DNA of 54,596 nt, taken from NCBI GenBank assembly GCA_003614735.1, contig KZ992456.1, positions 1 through 54,596 of the forward strand, written 5' to 3'. The position numbers and the translations under genes are program-made. Source of the stretch: Thamnocephalis sphaerospora. Its lineage: Eukaryota; Zoopagomycota; Zoopagomycetes; Zoopagales; Sigmoideomycetaceae. Below are positions 41,114 through 51,317 of this stretch, piece after piece. Position 1 is the stretch's first letter; every line of letters begins with the position of its first letter. The notes beneath the pieces were generated by a model that saw only the letters and a program-made list of their open reading frames with translations, did no database searches and was not told the DNA's origin.

Positions 41114-43133
41114 CTATATGGCTATCGAACCTCGTTCCTCCAAAATCTCCTGGCTAACTAGATAGGTATGTAGTCTCTGGAGAAGTTCCAGCTGGTCGTT
41201 GGCCGTTAATCCAGTGACAATCGTATGCAGTACGGCGCCCACGGTCAGCGACGAGATCTGCGGGAGACAGACTCGGCGTTAGTTTTTGCAATGTTCCGCG
41301 CCTTGCCGTCTCGTTTGCACATACTTTGATGAAGCTCTGGTAGTAGATGTGCACAAAGTTGCCCATGAGGAACTGGCAGTCCATGCGATCGGTGAGGCCA
41401 CCATGGCCGGGGATGGAATCGCCAAAGTCCTAGGCATTGTCAGGGCGACGGGTGAGCACCAGGACAGCCCTGCTGTTTGATCATCGGTTCACATGCTTAC
41501 CTTGATCTTGAACGCGCGCTTCAGTCCACTGGCAAAGAAGCCACCGAATGGCGCGACAAAGGAGGCAAAGCAGGCAAAGAACAGAACGTGCCAGTGGATG
41601 GGCGCAATGTTTAGGTAGCGCACGTCGATGAAGAACTGATGTAATGCCGACCACGTTAGCCGCCTGACTAGTCTATCGCTGCACACAGGATATCCTTACC
41701 CGCCGCAGCAGCGCCGAAAGCCAGGGACCCAGATGCACCGGCACTGGCACAAAGACCGGATTGAGGTCGCATGCGGCCCGGTTAAAGGTCCACGCAGACG
41801 TCGTAAGATCATGTGCAGGGCAGAGCATGTAGGGCATGCGCAGCAGCACCTCGGTAAAGATGACGCCCCAGATCATCGTGCACACCCAGCCACCCAAAAA
41901 GCCCTCCACGGTCTTTTTCGGGCTGAGCTGAATAAGCGGCGTGCGGCCCCAGAAGAAGCCGCAAATGTAGGCAAAGATGTCGTTGGTGATCACCAGTGCG
42001 GTCGAGATAAAGAACCAGAACATGCCCTCGAAAATATTGTTGATGATAAAGTGTGCCTGTACTACAACAAGCAGCAAGGTCATGTGAGTCCAGGCAAACT
42101 GCGTAAACTGGAATACATAGTGGCCCTTTTTTAGGTTGGCCACAAATACGACGAAGCCTTGTGCGGGTTGGTGGTACAGTGTCAGCAAGCATGCGGCCAA
42201 GGCAGCACGTTACCGCGATACTCACCAGCCATGTAGACGATAAAGGAGATGAAGCGATGGTGCGTGGCGAGCGGAAGCAGAAAAGCGTCCACTAGCATGT
42301 GCTGACGGAAATACTGGATGAGCGACTCGCCATAGAGAAAGTAGTTGGTGGCCATCAAAAAGTACCTAGTCGCAGCAATACATTGGCGCAATGGTCGCGT
42401 CAGCTGAGCGGCTCGCGGAACCAGCGGGCAACATGCTGGCCGCCAGCCGTCCGTTGCCACCATCCACCTGTTACCAGCGTGCAACCTACCAGTTGATCGA
42501 ACGGAACCAGGGCAGCTTGCGCTCTTTGGTAGGCACATGTGCAATCGAAATAACCTCTTTGTAGACGGTTGTTTGGATGCCAATGACCATGAGCACCACC
42601 CAGAAATGGCCGGCCGCCATGATTAAGAAAAAGGAGCCGATCATAATGAGTGTCCAGAGCGTGCGCACCGAAAAGTTGCGCCATTTCTTCGCGGCTGGCT
42701 GGTCAACGAGCAGCTGCGTGGCTGCGGCCGAATGGCTCGCATGCGGCTGATAGCCATCGGCATGGGTTAGCGCTCGTATCCGCCGCACCTGCTCATGCGC
42801 ACGCGGTCAGTCACCTACGCTACCTACCGAGTCAAGTCGTTGTTGCTGCGCCTGCTGGCCTCGTGCATATGCGCCGCCTCCGTTTTCGTTGGCGTGGGCG
42901 CCCGAGCTCAAGCCGCCGCCGTAGCCAGTGCCAAGGGATTTGGAACGCTCCATACCAAGATCGGAACCATTACTACGGCTATGCGAATGCGACGTGCTGG
43001 TCGGCGTGACCGGCTGTGAATTGGCCCGCGAAGTGGAAGCGCTGTCGCCGCCGCTGCCGCTAGTGAACCCGGTCGAATTCAGCGTCGTGTCGGTACGTAG
43101 CGTCGGCCGCTGGCGATTGCGCCGCTTGGTCAT
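41114..43133 (-). CDS. CDS1: CDP-diacylglycerol synthase (phosphatidate cytidylyltransferase)
   Basis: Seven exons (42828-43133, 42490-42788, 42226-42365, 41700-42157, 41501-41635, 41325-41429, 41114-41257) give 528 residues. The ER enzyme turns phosphatidate and CTP into CDP-diacylglycerol for phosphatidylinositol and other phospholipids. A Ser/Gly-rich N-terminus of about 100 residues leads to [20 protein letters not shown] and further helices. [20 protein letters not shown] is a CDS1 hallmark. The PROSITE-type signature is rebuilt across intron 41430-41500: GLKRAFKIK joined to [18 protein letters not shown]. The model is consistent in phase. Intron 1 (42789-42827) is only 39 nt, with a CTGAC branch; intron 2 is 124 nt. 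The start MTKRRNRQR was preferred; the frame extends further upstream without an ATG. Confidence 0.94.
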
Positions 43134-45412
43134 GCTGCACTGGTAAGGCCTTGCAAGAGGAAGAGAGAGAGAGCGCGCGCGGCGGAGGGATGAGGTGGAC
43201 ACAGTGACAGTACGTCAGAACAAGAAAAACAGAGGTTACATGCACCCAACAGACAAAGAGAAAACAGCTGTATACTGGCAGCACTTTTGGCGACAGCGAT
43301 CACGCGCTGACCATATAGTATAGGGAGGCGCGGTAGGAGGCCAAGGCTAAAGCATGGATCGACCATGCACGTGTAAACGTGGCTAAAGCCGATGGCACGG
43401 TTTGGCGGCAGCGGCAGAAAGAGCAATGCACTGCCCCAACCAGCGCGGATGTCGGCAGCGTCTCGCCGACAAGTCAGCGTCACAGCACTGATAGCAGCAG
43501 CAGTGGCAGTGGCAGCAGTGGCAGCAGCAGTGGCAGGTGTCTGACCGCGTTGCTGGGGTAGGCATAGACGTGGATATCATCATGACTGCATTTGTGCCGC
43601 AATGCAGGTTCATTTCGTGATGCTGAGACCAACAGTGGGTGACGGCGCATGTGAACCGGGTGCACTCGGAGACGGACCCTGTACTCCGACATTGCCCGGA
43701 TATTGATATGATCGACAACGTGGTATTATGCTTGGCTTGCCACTATTAGCGTGGGATCGCAGGAAACGCAATGCTGAATACGCTATCGGCCTGCCCGTTC
43801 GTAAATGCTTGGCTAAATCTCGCGCTTGGGCCAGCCCGCCGTGGCGCAGTTTGGAAATGCATAGCACAGGCATGGCGCTTATCGGATACGTAGGAAGATC
43901 GTTCAAGCAAGCCGGAAATACACTGCAGGTGGCTGATCCACATGGTTGCCTACCTGCTACGTAATGTCGGGCATAAGCGATTGCATCGCGACATTGCCCT
44001 GCATGGCATTGGTAGTGCATCGGCGCCACTGCCACAGCAGCCATAAATTAACCGGGCGCAGACAGCGACCTTGTTCTCGACACCCTTCATAGCATTCTTC
44101 ATACCATTACACACGTGTGTGTTTATCCGTCTCTAGTTACCAGGTGAGCATATTACTGTCATGGGCTGCCATGGCGGCCGACATGGTTGCTATACTGGTG
44201 GGACGGAGTGTGCTCGCAGTTTTCCGGCTGCGCTGGCCGCCGGTCAGAACGCTAGTCCGCATCGCAGTTCTCCTTGGCCGCTTGGCAATAGGGAAATACC
44301 TGTTAGCTTAGCGCGCGCTCTCTCTCCTTTGCTCAAGCGGACACATCGTCAGACAGGGTATGCAACAGGCGCATGGTACTCCTTGATGCCTTGTCTCGTG
44401 GCCATCTCTCGGTCGCACAGACCACGGCTTAGCATCGCCGCCCGCCTTTTGCCCCGAGGCCATGTAATCACGTTGAGCTTGAGCGGTGGCGCTAGCCTCG
44501 TGTGGTCTTGGCCTCTGTGGGTCCATGGTATGTGCGCCAGCAACATACCCACGGTGCGGCGAGTTGCAGTGCCGTGTTCGAGCGTGCCAGGAATAGCAGC
44601 ATGTCGACTGGCAACGCTGCCTCTGGACTATGCTACGCTATTTCTTTTCGCACTCGTGGCGGGCAGCTTTGGCGAGTGCTACCACGTTTGGATTAGCTGA
44701 AATGCCATCTTTCGCATTTTTTTCCTGGTGCGCATTTTCCACGTGCCGCCTTTAGCCGATGGCGTGAGAACCCTTGGTTGCCTTGCGTTCTTCCGGCCAT
44801 CGACGACCGTCGGCACAGGCACTTTGCGTTCCTTCGTGGCCATCGTACACTGCAGATTCGCCTTTGCGTTGGTCGCGGTCCCGCTACCTTCTAGTAGCAT
44901 CCGCGCGGCTGTGTAGCTGCCGTCTTCCGTTCTACCGCAGCCTGCCGTCACTGGCGTTATCGCTCTTGCACAATCCGTCAGTCTTACGCTGCGGTGCAAC
45001 CCCGTGATGCATGCACGCTGCCGAGCAGGTCGTGATTGGCTTGGTCAGCGCCCATCTATGAGCGACGTGGGCGCTATCTCATGTTTCACGGCAATGCGAT
45101 GATGGCCCATGCAGCCGCTATTTTTGCATTGCATATCCCAGTTCCGCCCAGTTTGTCCGTTGGCCGGCTTGGTTTTGCATCCCGTGGTCGTCTCTTGCTT
45201 ATATTCGCTATGGCTATAGCGTCACATTCCCACACCCGCCCCGTCTGCCACGACCTTTTCCCGCCCACGCACATTAATCGCGGTGGTGTGCCCACGCTTA
45301 TCTTTGCTATCTCTAACCACCTGATCATCATTATCAACTAGCTGAGACGCCCTAGCTACACGGCCTGTAGCCTACGTACTTTTCCCCGTACGCACACACT
45401 ATTAGCATCATC
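43134..45412. other. Divergent intergenic region between CDS1 and the first aquaglyceroporin
   Basis: About 2.3 kb, the longest gene-free stretch in the window. The longest frames (44161-44700 plus, 43610-44044 minus) lack domains and have low-complexity composition. The last 600 bp before 45413 are CT-rich on the plus strand, resembling promoter/5' UTR DNA of other genes here. It should contain the control region of the first glycerol-channel gene. Confidence 0.4.
43493..43536. repeat. Imperfect GCAGCA/GGCAGT repeat
   Basis: About 44 bp of alternating CAG and GGCAGT units lie upstream of CDS1. On the minus strand it would encode Cys/His-rich peptide, which I treat as spurious. Confidence 0.8.
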
Positions 45413-46782
45413 ATGTCTGACGAACAAAATCAGTCCCGGCGATCCGGCGGCATGTTTATTGTCGACCTGGACCAGCCCCATGACGACAACGAAAACGTCC
45501 TTGTTGGCACCGCAGAGTCGATAAAGGACAGCGTCCAGGGAGATCGCGCTCCGCCCAGAGTGCCGCTCAAGCGGACGACATCTCGGCCGATGGTGGCCTA
45601 CATGAGCAACAAGGGCTCCATACTCTACAAGTTCCGCAAGTTCCAAAACGCCTATCGGGATTATCTGGCCGAGTTCCTGGCCACCCTTGTTTTCCTGGTG
45701 ATTGGCCTCGGCGTCAACGGACAGTACAAGGTGTCCTATCATGCCGAGGATGCCTTCTTTGCCGCCCACTTTACCTGGGGTCTTGGTATCATGTGTGGTG
45801 TCTACGTTGGCCATCGCATTTCGGTACGTGCTGCGCCGATCATGCATGCTTGACCGTTTGGTTGGCATGCCATGCTAACATGCATCTTTTGCTGCTTGCA
45901 TCGTGCTTGTCCTCCGCTAGGGTTCTCATCTTAACCCAGCAGTTACCTTGGCATTGGCACTGTTCCGCGAATTCCCCAAGCGCAAGATTCTTGGCTACTG
46001 GCTGATGCAGACTCTGGGCGCATTTGTCGCTGCTGCCATTGTATTCGCAAGCCACAACTCGATGCTGAACCACTTTGACAGTGGCAACCACCAGGCTTCT
46101 GGCGAGTTTGGCACCGGCGGCATCTTCTATGTCACGCCAAAGGACGGCGTCTCGCTTGGCAATCACTTCTTTTCCGAGTTTATCGGCACTGTGATGCTGC
46201 TGGTTGTCGTCTGCGCAGTGATCGATCGTCGCAACAACGGCGACGCTGGTGCTCTGGTCCCCATCATCTTTGGCTTCACGGTCATTGCATTGCTGATGGC
46301 GCTTGGTGAGTATCCGGTGATGCCTTTGACATTTGGCTTTTGCGCATGTATGATACTCACACGTTATGCCACTCCGCCGTGCAATAGGCTTCAGTACCGG
46401 CTTTGCGCTAAACCCCGCTCGTGACCTGGGCCCCCGTATATTCGCTCTGATCGTCTATGGCGGCGACGCATTCAGCAACAGCAACTACTACTTTTGGGTG
46501 CCGATTGTCGCGCCCATCCTCGGTGCCCTGGTCGGCTGCTTTTTGTACGATGTCTTTGTGCCGACGACTCCTCTCGGTGACGAGTATGTCTATACCCAGT
46601 CAGGTAGGGACCATGATCCGCAGGATGCCTCCGATCCTTCTTGTTGCAATAGGGAGGAGCGCGCTGCTTCGACGTCGACGGCAAACGATGTAGGCGAAGA
46701 TGAAAGCATAGCCATGTCAGAGATGAGACAGTGTGGCCCCGCTGCCGCTGCCGTCACCGCACAGACGAGTATCGTGCTTTAG
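45413..46782 (+). CDS. Aquaglyceroporin 1 (MIP family)
   Basis: Three exons (45413-45823, 45921-46305, 46388-46782) encode 396 residues. The protein is a six-helix channel for glycerol and small solutes, probably in the plasma membrane. An ~80-residue cytosolic N-terminus precedes helix 1 (YLAEFLATLVFLVIGLGVNG). The first NPA box is GSHLNPAVT (142-144), formed just after intron 1. The second is GFALNPARDLGPR (274-276), just after intron 2. Asp after NPAR is the mark of glycerol-conducting members. The Ser/Thr/Asp-rich C-terminal tail of about 65 residues may be regulatory. It is followed by a paralogue with the same intron positions and by glycerol kinase. Confidence 0.93.
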
Positions 46783-47658
46783 CTGATCGCGTCTGTTACT
46801 GCCACCGGTAACGGATGTCTATGGCCTGTGTAGCTGGCGATGATGGCACCACAGCCTCGGCTTTTCTGCCGCAGCGATGGCTTGCCATTGCATCTACGTC
46901 GGCAGCTTGGCTGTGAACGACGACAGCAGCAGTGGGCGGCAAGACAGGGCCGCATTTCCTGCGCTGCATCTGCTGCACATTTGCCGTTTGCACTACCTGT
47001 ATATCCTGAGCATCCTCCCTATTTACACACCTCAGTACTTCCTGTTTGGCTGTACCAAATTCTAACACGAAGCGTCGGTGCCGCTCCGCAGAACTCCCAG
47101 TTCCGGTTACGACCAAGATCGAGAAGCACGTAAAATGATGGCAGCGCTGACGTTATGCTGTGCATCATCTCCTACTATTGCTTGATGGGCACCTAAAATT
47201 ACTACAGCTTTTCGGATTTGTCGCGTTTTCTGTTTTCTTACTTTTTGGCGACCACGTTTCTGCCCCATTCTACAGCAATAGTAACCATTTATTGCCATCT
47301 AATTACACCTTTACTCGTGTGTGTATATGTGCGTGTGTAAAGCCTTGATTGCATGTCCGCTCTCGCAAACAGTGGTGGGCGATTTGGTCATTGAACGTGG
47401 CCAAAGGCCAATCGCCGAGTGTTGCCTCAATATTGGCTGTCTTGTCCACTCGTTCATTAGACTTATCCAGAGGAGCGCGCAACTCATTTGTGCCGTATGC
47501 ACCCAGCAACAACCGTGCCAGTTTCAGCGATGGTGTTGCCGCCCACATTCGATCCTAGCTCAGCATAAAGCGGCGTGACGGTGACATGCGCGTTTAAGAT
47601 TGTTATTCCCTCGCATTGACCGCCACGGGCCTTTTGTTTCCCAGCACGTTTGCCCAGC
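46783..47658. other. Intergenic region between the two aquaglyceroporin genes
   Basis: 876 bp of spacer with the 3' flank of the first channel gene and the promoter of the second. The middle (47140-47340) is AT-richer. No gene or RNA is recognised. Confidence 0.4.
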
Positions 47659-48757
47659 ATGTCCACCGCACTCGAAGGGCTGGGAGCCCCGGCAGTGTTG
47701 GGCTCCGAGTCTGCTGTTGCAGCTATACCAAACACGTTGGATTTCGCCAGCAGCTTGCCCACCCCGAGCAACGTACCAAGACCGCACGGGCCTTGGCTAC
47801 GCCTTGGAAAGCCAAAGGAGATTGCGCTGTGGCTGCAGTGTGTGTTTGCAGAGTATCTGGGCGAGTTTATGGGCACCTGGATGTTTGTTAGCATTGGCGT
47901 TTGCGTGAATGCCCAGTACGTGCTGGTGACCAAGGACGACAGCGGCCGTTTCTTTGCTATGAACTGGATCTGGGGATTTTCGCTGATGATGGGCGCCTAC
48001 ACATCAGCAGGTGTATCGGTGCGTCATCACGCTCTTACAGCACATGGTAACGCAGCAGCTCACAAGCCATCCCCACGTGCAGGGCAGCCATCTGAACCCG
48101 GCCATGACGCTGGCCTGTCTTTTGTACCGCCGATTTTCCCTGTGGAAAGCGATTGGCTTTTGGACGGCACAAATAGGCGGTGCCTATGTCGGGGCCGCCT
48201 TTTCCTACATCTACTGGCTGCCGGCCATTCACCAGTACGACGGGCACATCAAGCGTGCCACCGGCCCCACCGGTATCGGCCGAATTTTCTACAGCGAATC
48301 GACCGACTATGAATCGAATGCCATGCGCTTGTGGATTGAAACGTACGGCACGGCAATATTCGTGTTTGTCCTATTTGCGCTCAACGATCGTAAAAATAAC
48401 CCGCTGGCCGGGCCGATCATCCCGATCATCCGCGGCCTGACCATGGCAGCCATCACCACCAGCTACGGTGGGTTGTGTCGCGAACAAGCGCCAAACTACG
48501 CTAATGCGTACTCCGTCGCTGCAGGCTCTCCCGCCGGCTATGCCATCAACCCTATACGCGACTTTGGTCCACGCCTGTTCCTGCTGTCGGCCGGCTACGG
48601 CACCGTGACGTTCACCGAGCATTCCGCGTACTTTTGGATACCACTGTGCGGCCCCTTGTTTGGCGGCGTGCTAGGCGGTTTCATGTACCAGATCCTCATC
48701 CGCCCGCTGCTCATGGACATGGTGGTGGAGCGAGGCGGTGTGTCCGCAACGCATTAA
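47659..48757 (+). CDS. Aquaglyceroporin 2 (MIP family), tandem paralogue
   Basis: I model three exons (47659-48018, 48083-48467, 48525-48757; 325 residues). Intron 2 (57 nt, GTGGGT...GCTGCAG, CTAAT branch) is in frame, so simple ORF reading would translate it as 19 extra residues. It falls at the same codon and phase as intron 2 of the upstream paralogue, and the middle exons of both genes are exactly 385 nt. The first NPA box is intact (GSHLNPAMT, 125-127). The second reads NPI (YAINPIRDFGPR, 257-259), still followed by Arg-Asp as in glycerol channels. Helix 1 is FAEYLGEFMGTWMFVSIGVCV. The C-terminus is short compared with the paralogue. The NPI change could alter selectivity. Confidence 0.9.
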
Positions 48758-49410
48758 TCTCTCACGATCTGGACCATGCAGCGCAGATTCGGCGACTCGG
48801 CACGCACATATCCGTAATACTTCATATATAATGGCATGTTCACGCCATCACGTGCCTACTGCCTCGTTCCTGCGTGCAAGTTGCGCGGTGTTTTTGCTTT
48901 TTTGATTGGACATGTTGTCGTTTACCTGATGCTTCTTTGCCTTGCGCTCGCCGCGTTCTCACTCGCACTAGCCATCACATGCGCTCTAGCGTACGGTCGA
49001 GCGGCAGCCGTTACTCCGCCACTCCGCCTGTCCTGCCTTGCGCGGTACCCATCGGTACCAGCACGTCCTCTCTTTGCCGATCCTATTAAACCTTGCCGGT
49101 GTGGGTGTACATCATGGTCATGCCATCCCGCCTGCCATTTTTCTCGTCAGCACTGCATCATCCCTCACGCCACCGCAACCCACTTTGCTTTCTGCTTGGC
49201 CAACGCCCCACGCATACCTGGTTACCACGCTTGCCGCCAATCTGTCCTGGCCGGCAGACGCTTTGCCGTCCTACTGCACCTTCTCCTCCGACGGTCGCTG
49301 CTCATTCCACGCTTGCTGCTACTGCTACCGCTGGTCATTCTACGCTTTTCGCGCGTACGACCCACGCTCATTACCCACTATTGAACGTCACTGCCACGAG
49401 GCCGTACACC
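48758..49410. other. Intergenic region upstream of glycerol kinase
   Basis: 653 bp, strongly CT-rich on the plus strand especially after 48990. The kinase frame is open upstream to about 49093 but the sequence there is low-complexity and unlike the family, so I read it as 5' UTR and promoter. Confidence 0.45.
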
Positions 49411-49650
49411 ATGACCAAGACAACCGTTTACATCGGCTCGGTGGACCAGGGCACCACCTCGTCGCGCTTTCTTGTCTTTGACCACACGGGCGCTGTGGTG
49501 GCCAGCCATCAAGCCGAGCTGAAGCAGCATTATCCGCAGGCTGGCTGGCATGAGCATGACCCGCACGACATTTTGCAAACTGTGAAGAAATGCATGAACG
49601 AGGTGGCTGCTCGCTTGGACAGTTTAGGCATCCAGCTGGCCGATCTCAAG

Positions 49651-49682
<32 letters not shown>

Positions 49683-51030
49683 CATCTGCTGGGATGCCGA
49701 AACCGGCGAGCCGCTCTACAACGCCATCGTCTGGTGCGATGCACGCACCAAAGCGGTGGTCGACCATCTAACGCACGAGCATCCCAGTCAGTCGCGCGAC
49801 TGCATCAAAGACATTTGCGGCCTTCCGCTTACCACCTACTTTAGCGGCGTTAAGCTCAAGTGGATGCTGGACAACGTGCCTGCAGTGCAACAGGCTGCAC
49901 GTCAAGGCCGCCTGCGTGTTGGCACGGTGGACAGCTGGCTCATCTACCATCTGACGGGTGGCCACAGTGGCCAAGGTCGTTTTGTCACGGATGTGACCAA
50001 CGCCAGTCGCACAATGCTGATGGATGTGCGTACGCTCGCCTGGAGTGAGGAGCTATGTCGGTTTTTCGGCGTGTCCATCAGCGCGCTGCCAGAGATCCGC
50101 TCTTCGTCCGAGGTGTACGGCCATGTCGCCAGCGGTCCATTCGCTGGTATACCTCTTTCAGGCTGTCTTGGTGATCAGCAGGCGGCCATGGTTGGCCAAA
50201 AGTGCTTCACACAGGGCGAAGCCAAAAACACATACGGCACCGGCTGCTTCATGCTGTTCAACACGGGCACTTCGCCAGTAATTTCCAAGCATGGCCTGCT
50301 CACCACCGTCGGCTACCAGCTGGGCCCTAATGCCACGCCCGTGTACGCACTCGAGGTAAGCGCCAGTGTCAACGCAAGTTGCAAACTTTGCTAACCTCTA
50401 TGCTACGTCACAACGATCTAGGGTTCCATCGCCGTGGCTGGTGCTGCGCTACAATGGCTGCGCGATAATCTCGGCATCATTGCTTCCGCCAGCGAGATTG
50501 ATCGCATCGCGGGCGCTGTCCCAGACAACGGCGGCGTCTACTTTGTACCTGCCTTCTCGGGCCTGTTTGCACCCTATTGGCGCGATGATGCACGTGGCTG
50601 TATTGTCGGGCTGACCCACTATGCCAACAAGCATCATATTGCACGTGCCACACTAGAGGCCACTTGCTTCCAGACGCACGCCATCTTGGATGCTATGAAC
50701 CAGGACAGCGGTGTGAAGCTGCTCAAGCTCAAGGTCGACGGTGGTATGACCAACTCTGATCTGTGCATGCAGCTTCAGGCCGACCTGGCTGGCATTCCTG
50801 TCGAGCGTCCAGCCATGCGTGAAACTACCGCACTGGGCGCTGCCATGGCAGCCGGTCTGGCTATTGGCATCTGGAAAGACCTGGATGAGCTCAGCAACGT
50901 GGGTACCAGCGGCCTGCAGACATTCCAAGCTTCGCTCAAAAAAGAAGAGCGTGAGCGTCGGTTTGCGCAGTGGAACCGTGCGGTACAGCGCAGTCTCGAC
51001 TGGATCGAAGAGGAAGCCAAGGACTTGTAG
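49411..51030 (+). CDS. GUT1: Glycerol kinase
   Basis: Two exons (49411-50355 and 50422-51030) give 517 residues, the usual length. The enzyme phosphorylates glycerol to sn-glycerol 3-phosphate. FGGY-kinase features are [17 protein letters not shown] (ATP phosphate loop), [101 protein letters not shown] and [20 protein letters not shown]. No mitochondrial presequence is seen with the chosen start (caccATGacc). The intron (50356-50421) has a CTAAC branch. It follows two aquaglyceroporin genes on the same strand, which makes a glycerol uptake and activation neighbourhood. Confidence 0.96.
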
Positions 51031-51317
51031 ATACATGCCACGCCCACCTGCCAAGCAATGCTGCTGACCTGTGACGCACAATTATGTTGCCTGCCGCATG
51101 ATGATGGCGGTGGCCTTTGTAGGCTTTTATATCTGCATATTGGTAGCAGCAGTTGTGGCACAAGTAAAGGGGTTGGCTATTTCCAGAATAGAAGGGATGA
51201 TGATGATGATGCAAAGCATGTCACTGGCCATGGCGCCATTATATCTCACTGGGGCAACGCACCATCATCCGCTTTCACCCAGCAGTCAACTGTCCATGTG
51301 CTTTCCCTTTTACCAGC

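Noticed and set aside
44161-44700. 179-codon plus-strand frame upstream of the first aquaglyceroporin
   Set aside because: It has an ATG but Arg/Ser/Pro/Cys-rich, low-information composition, no domain, no splice sites and lies in CT-rich DNA.
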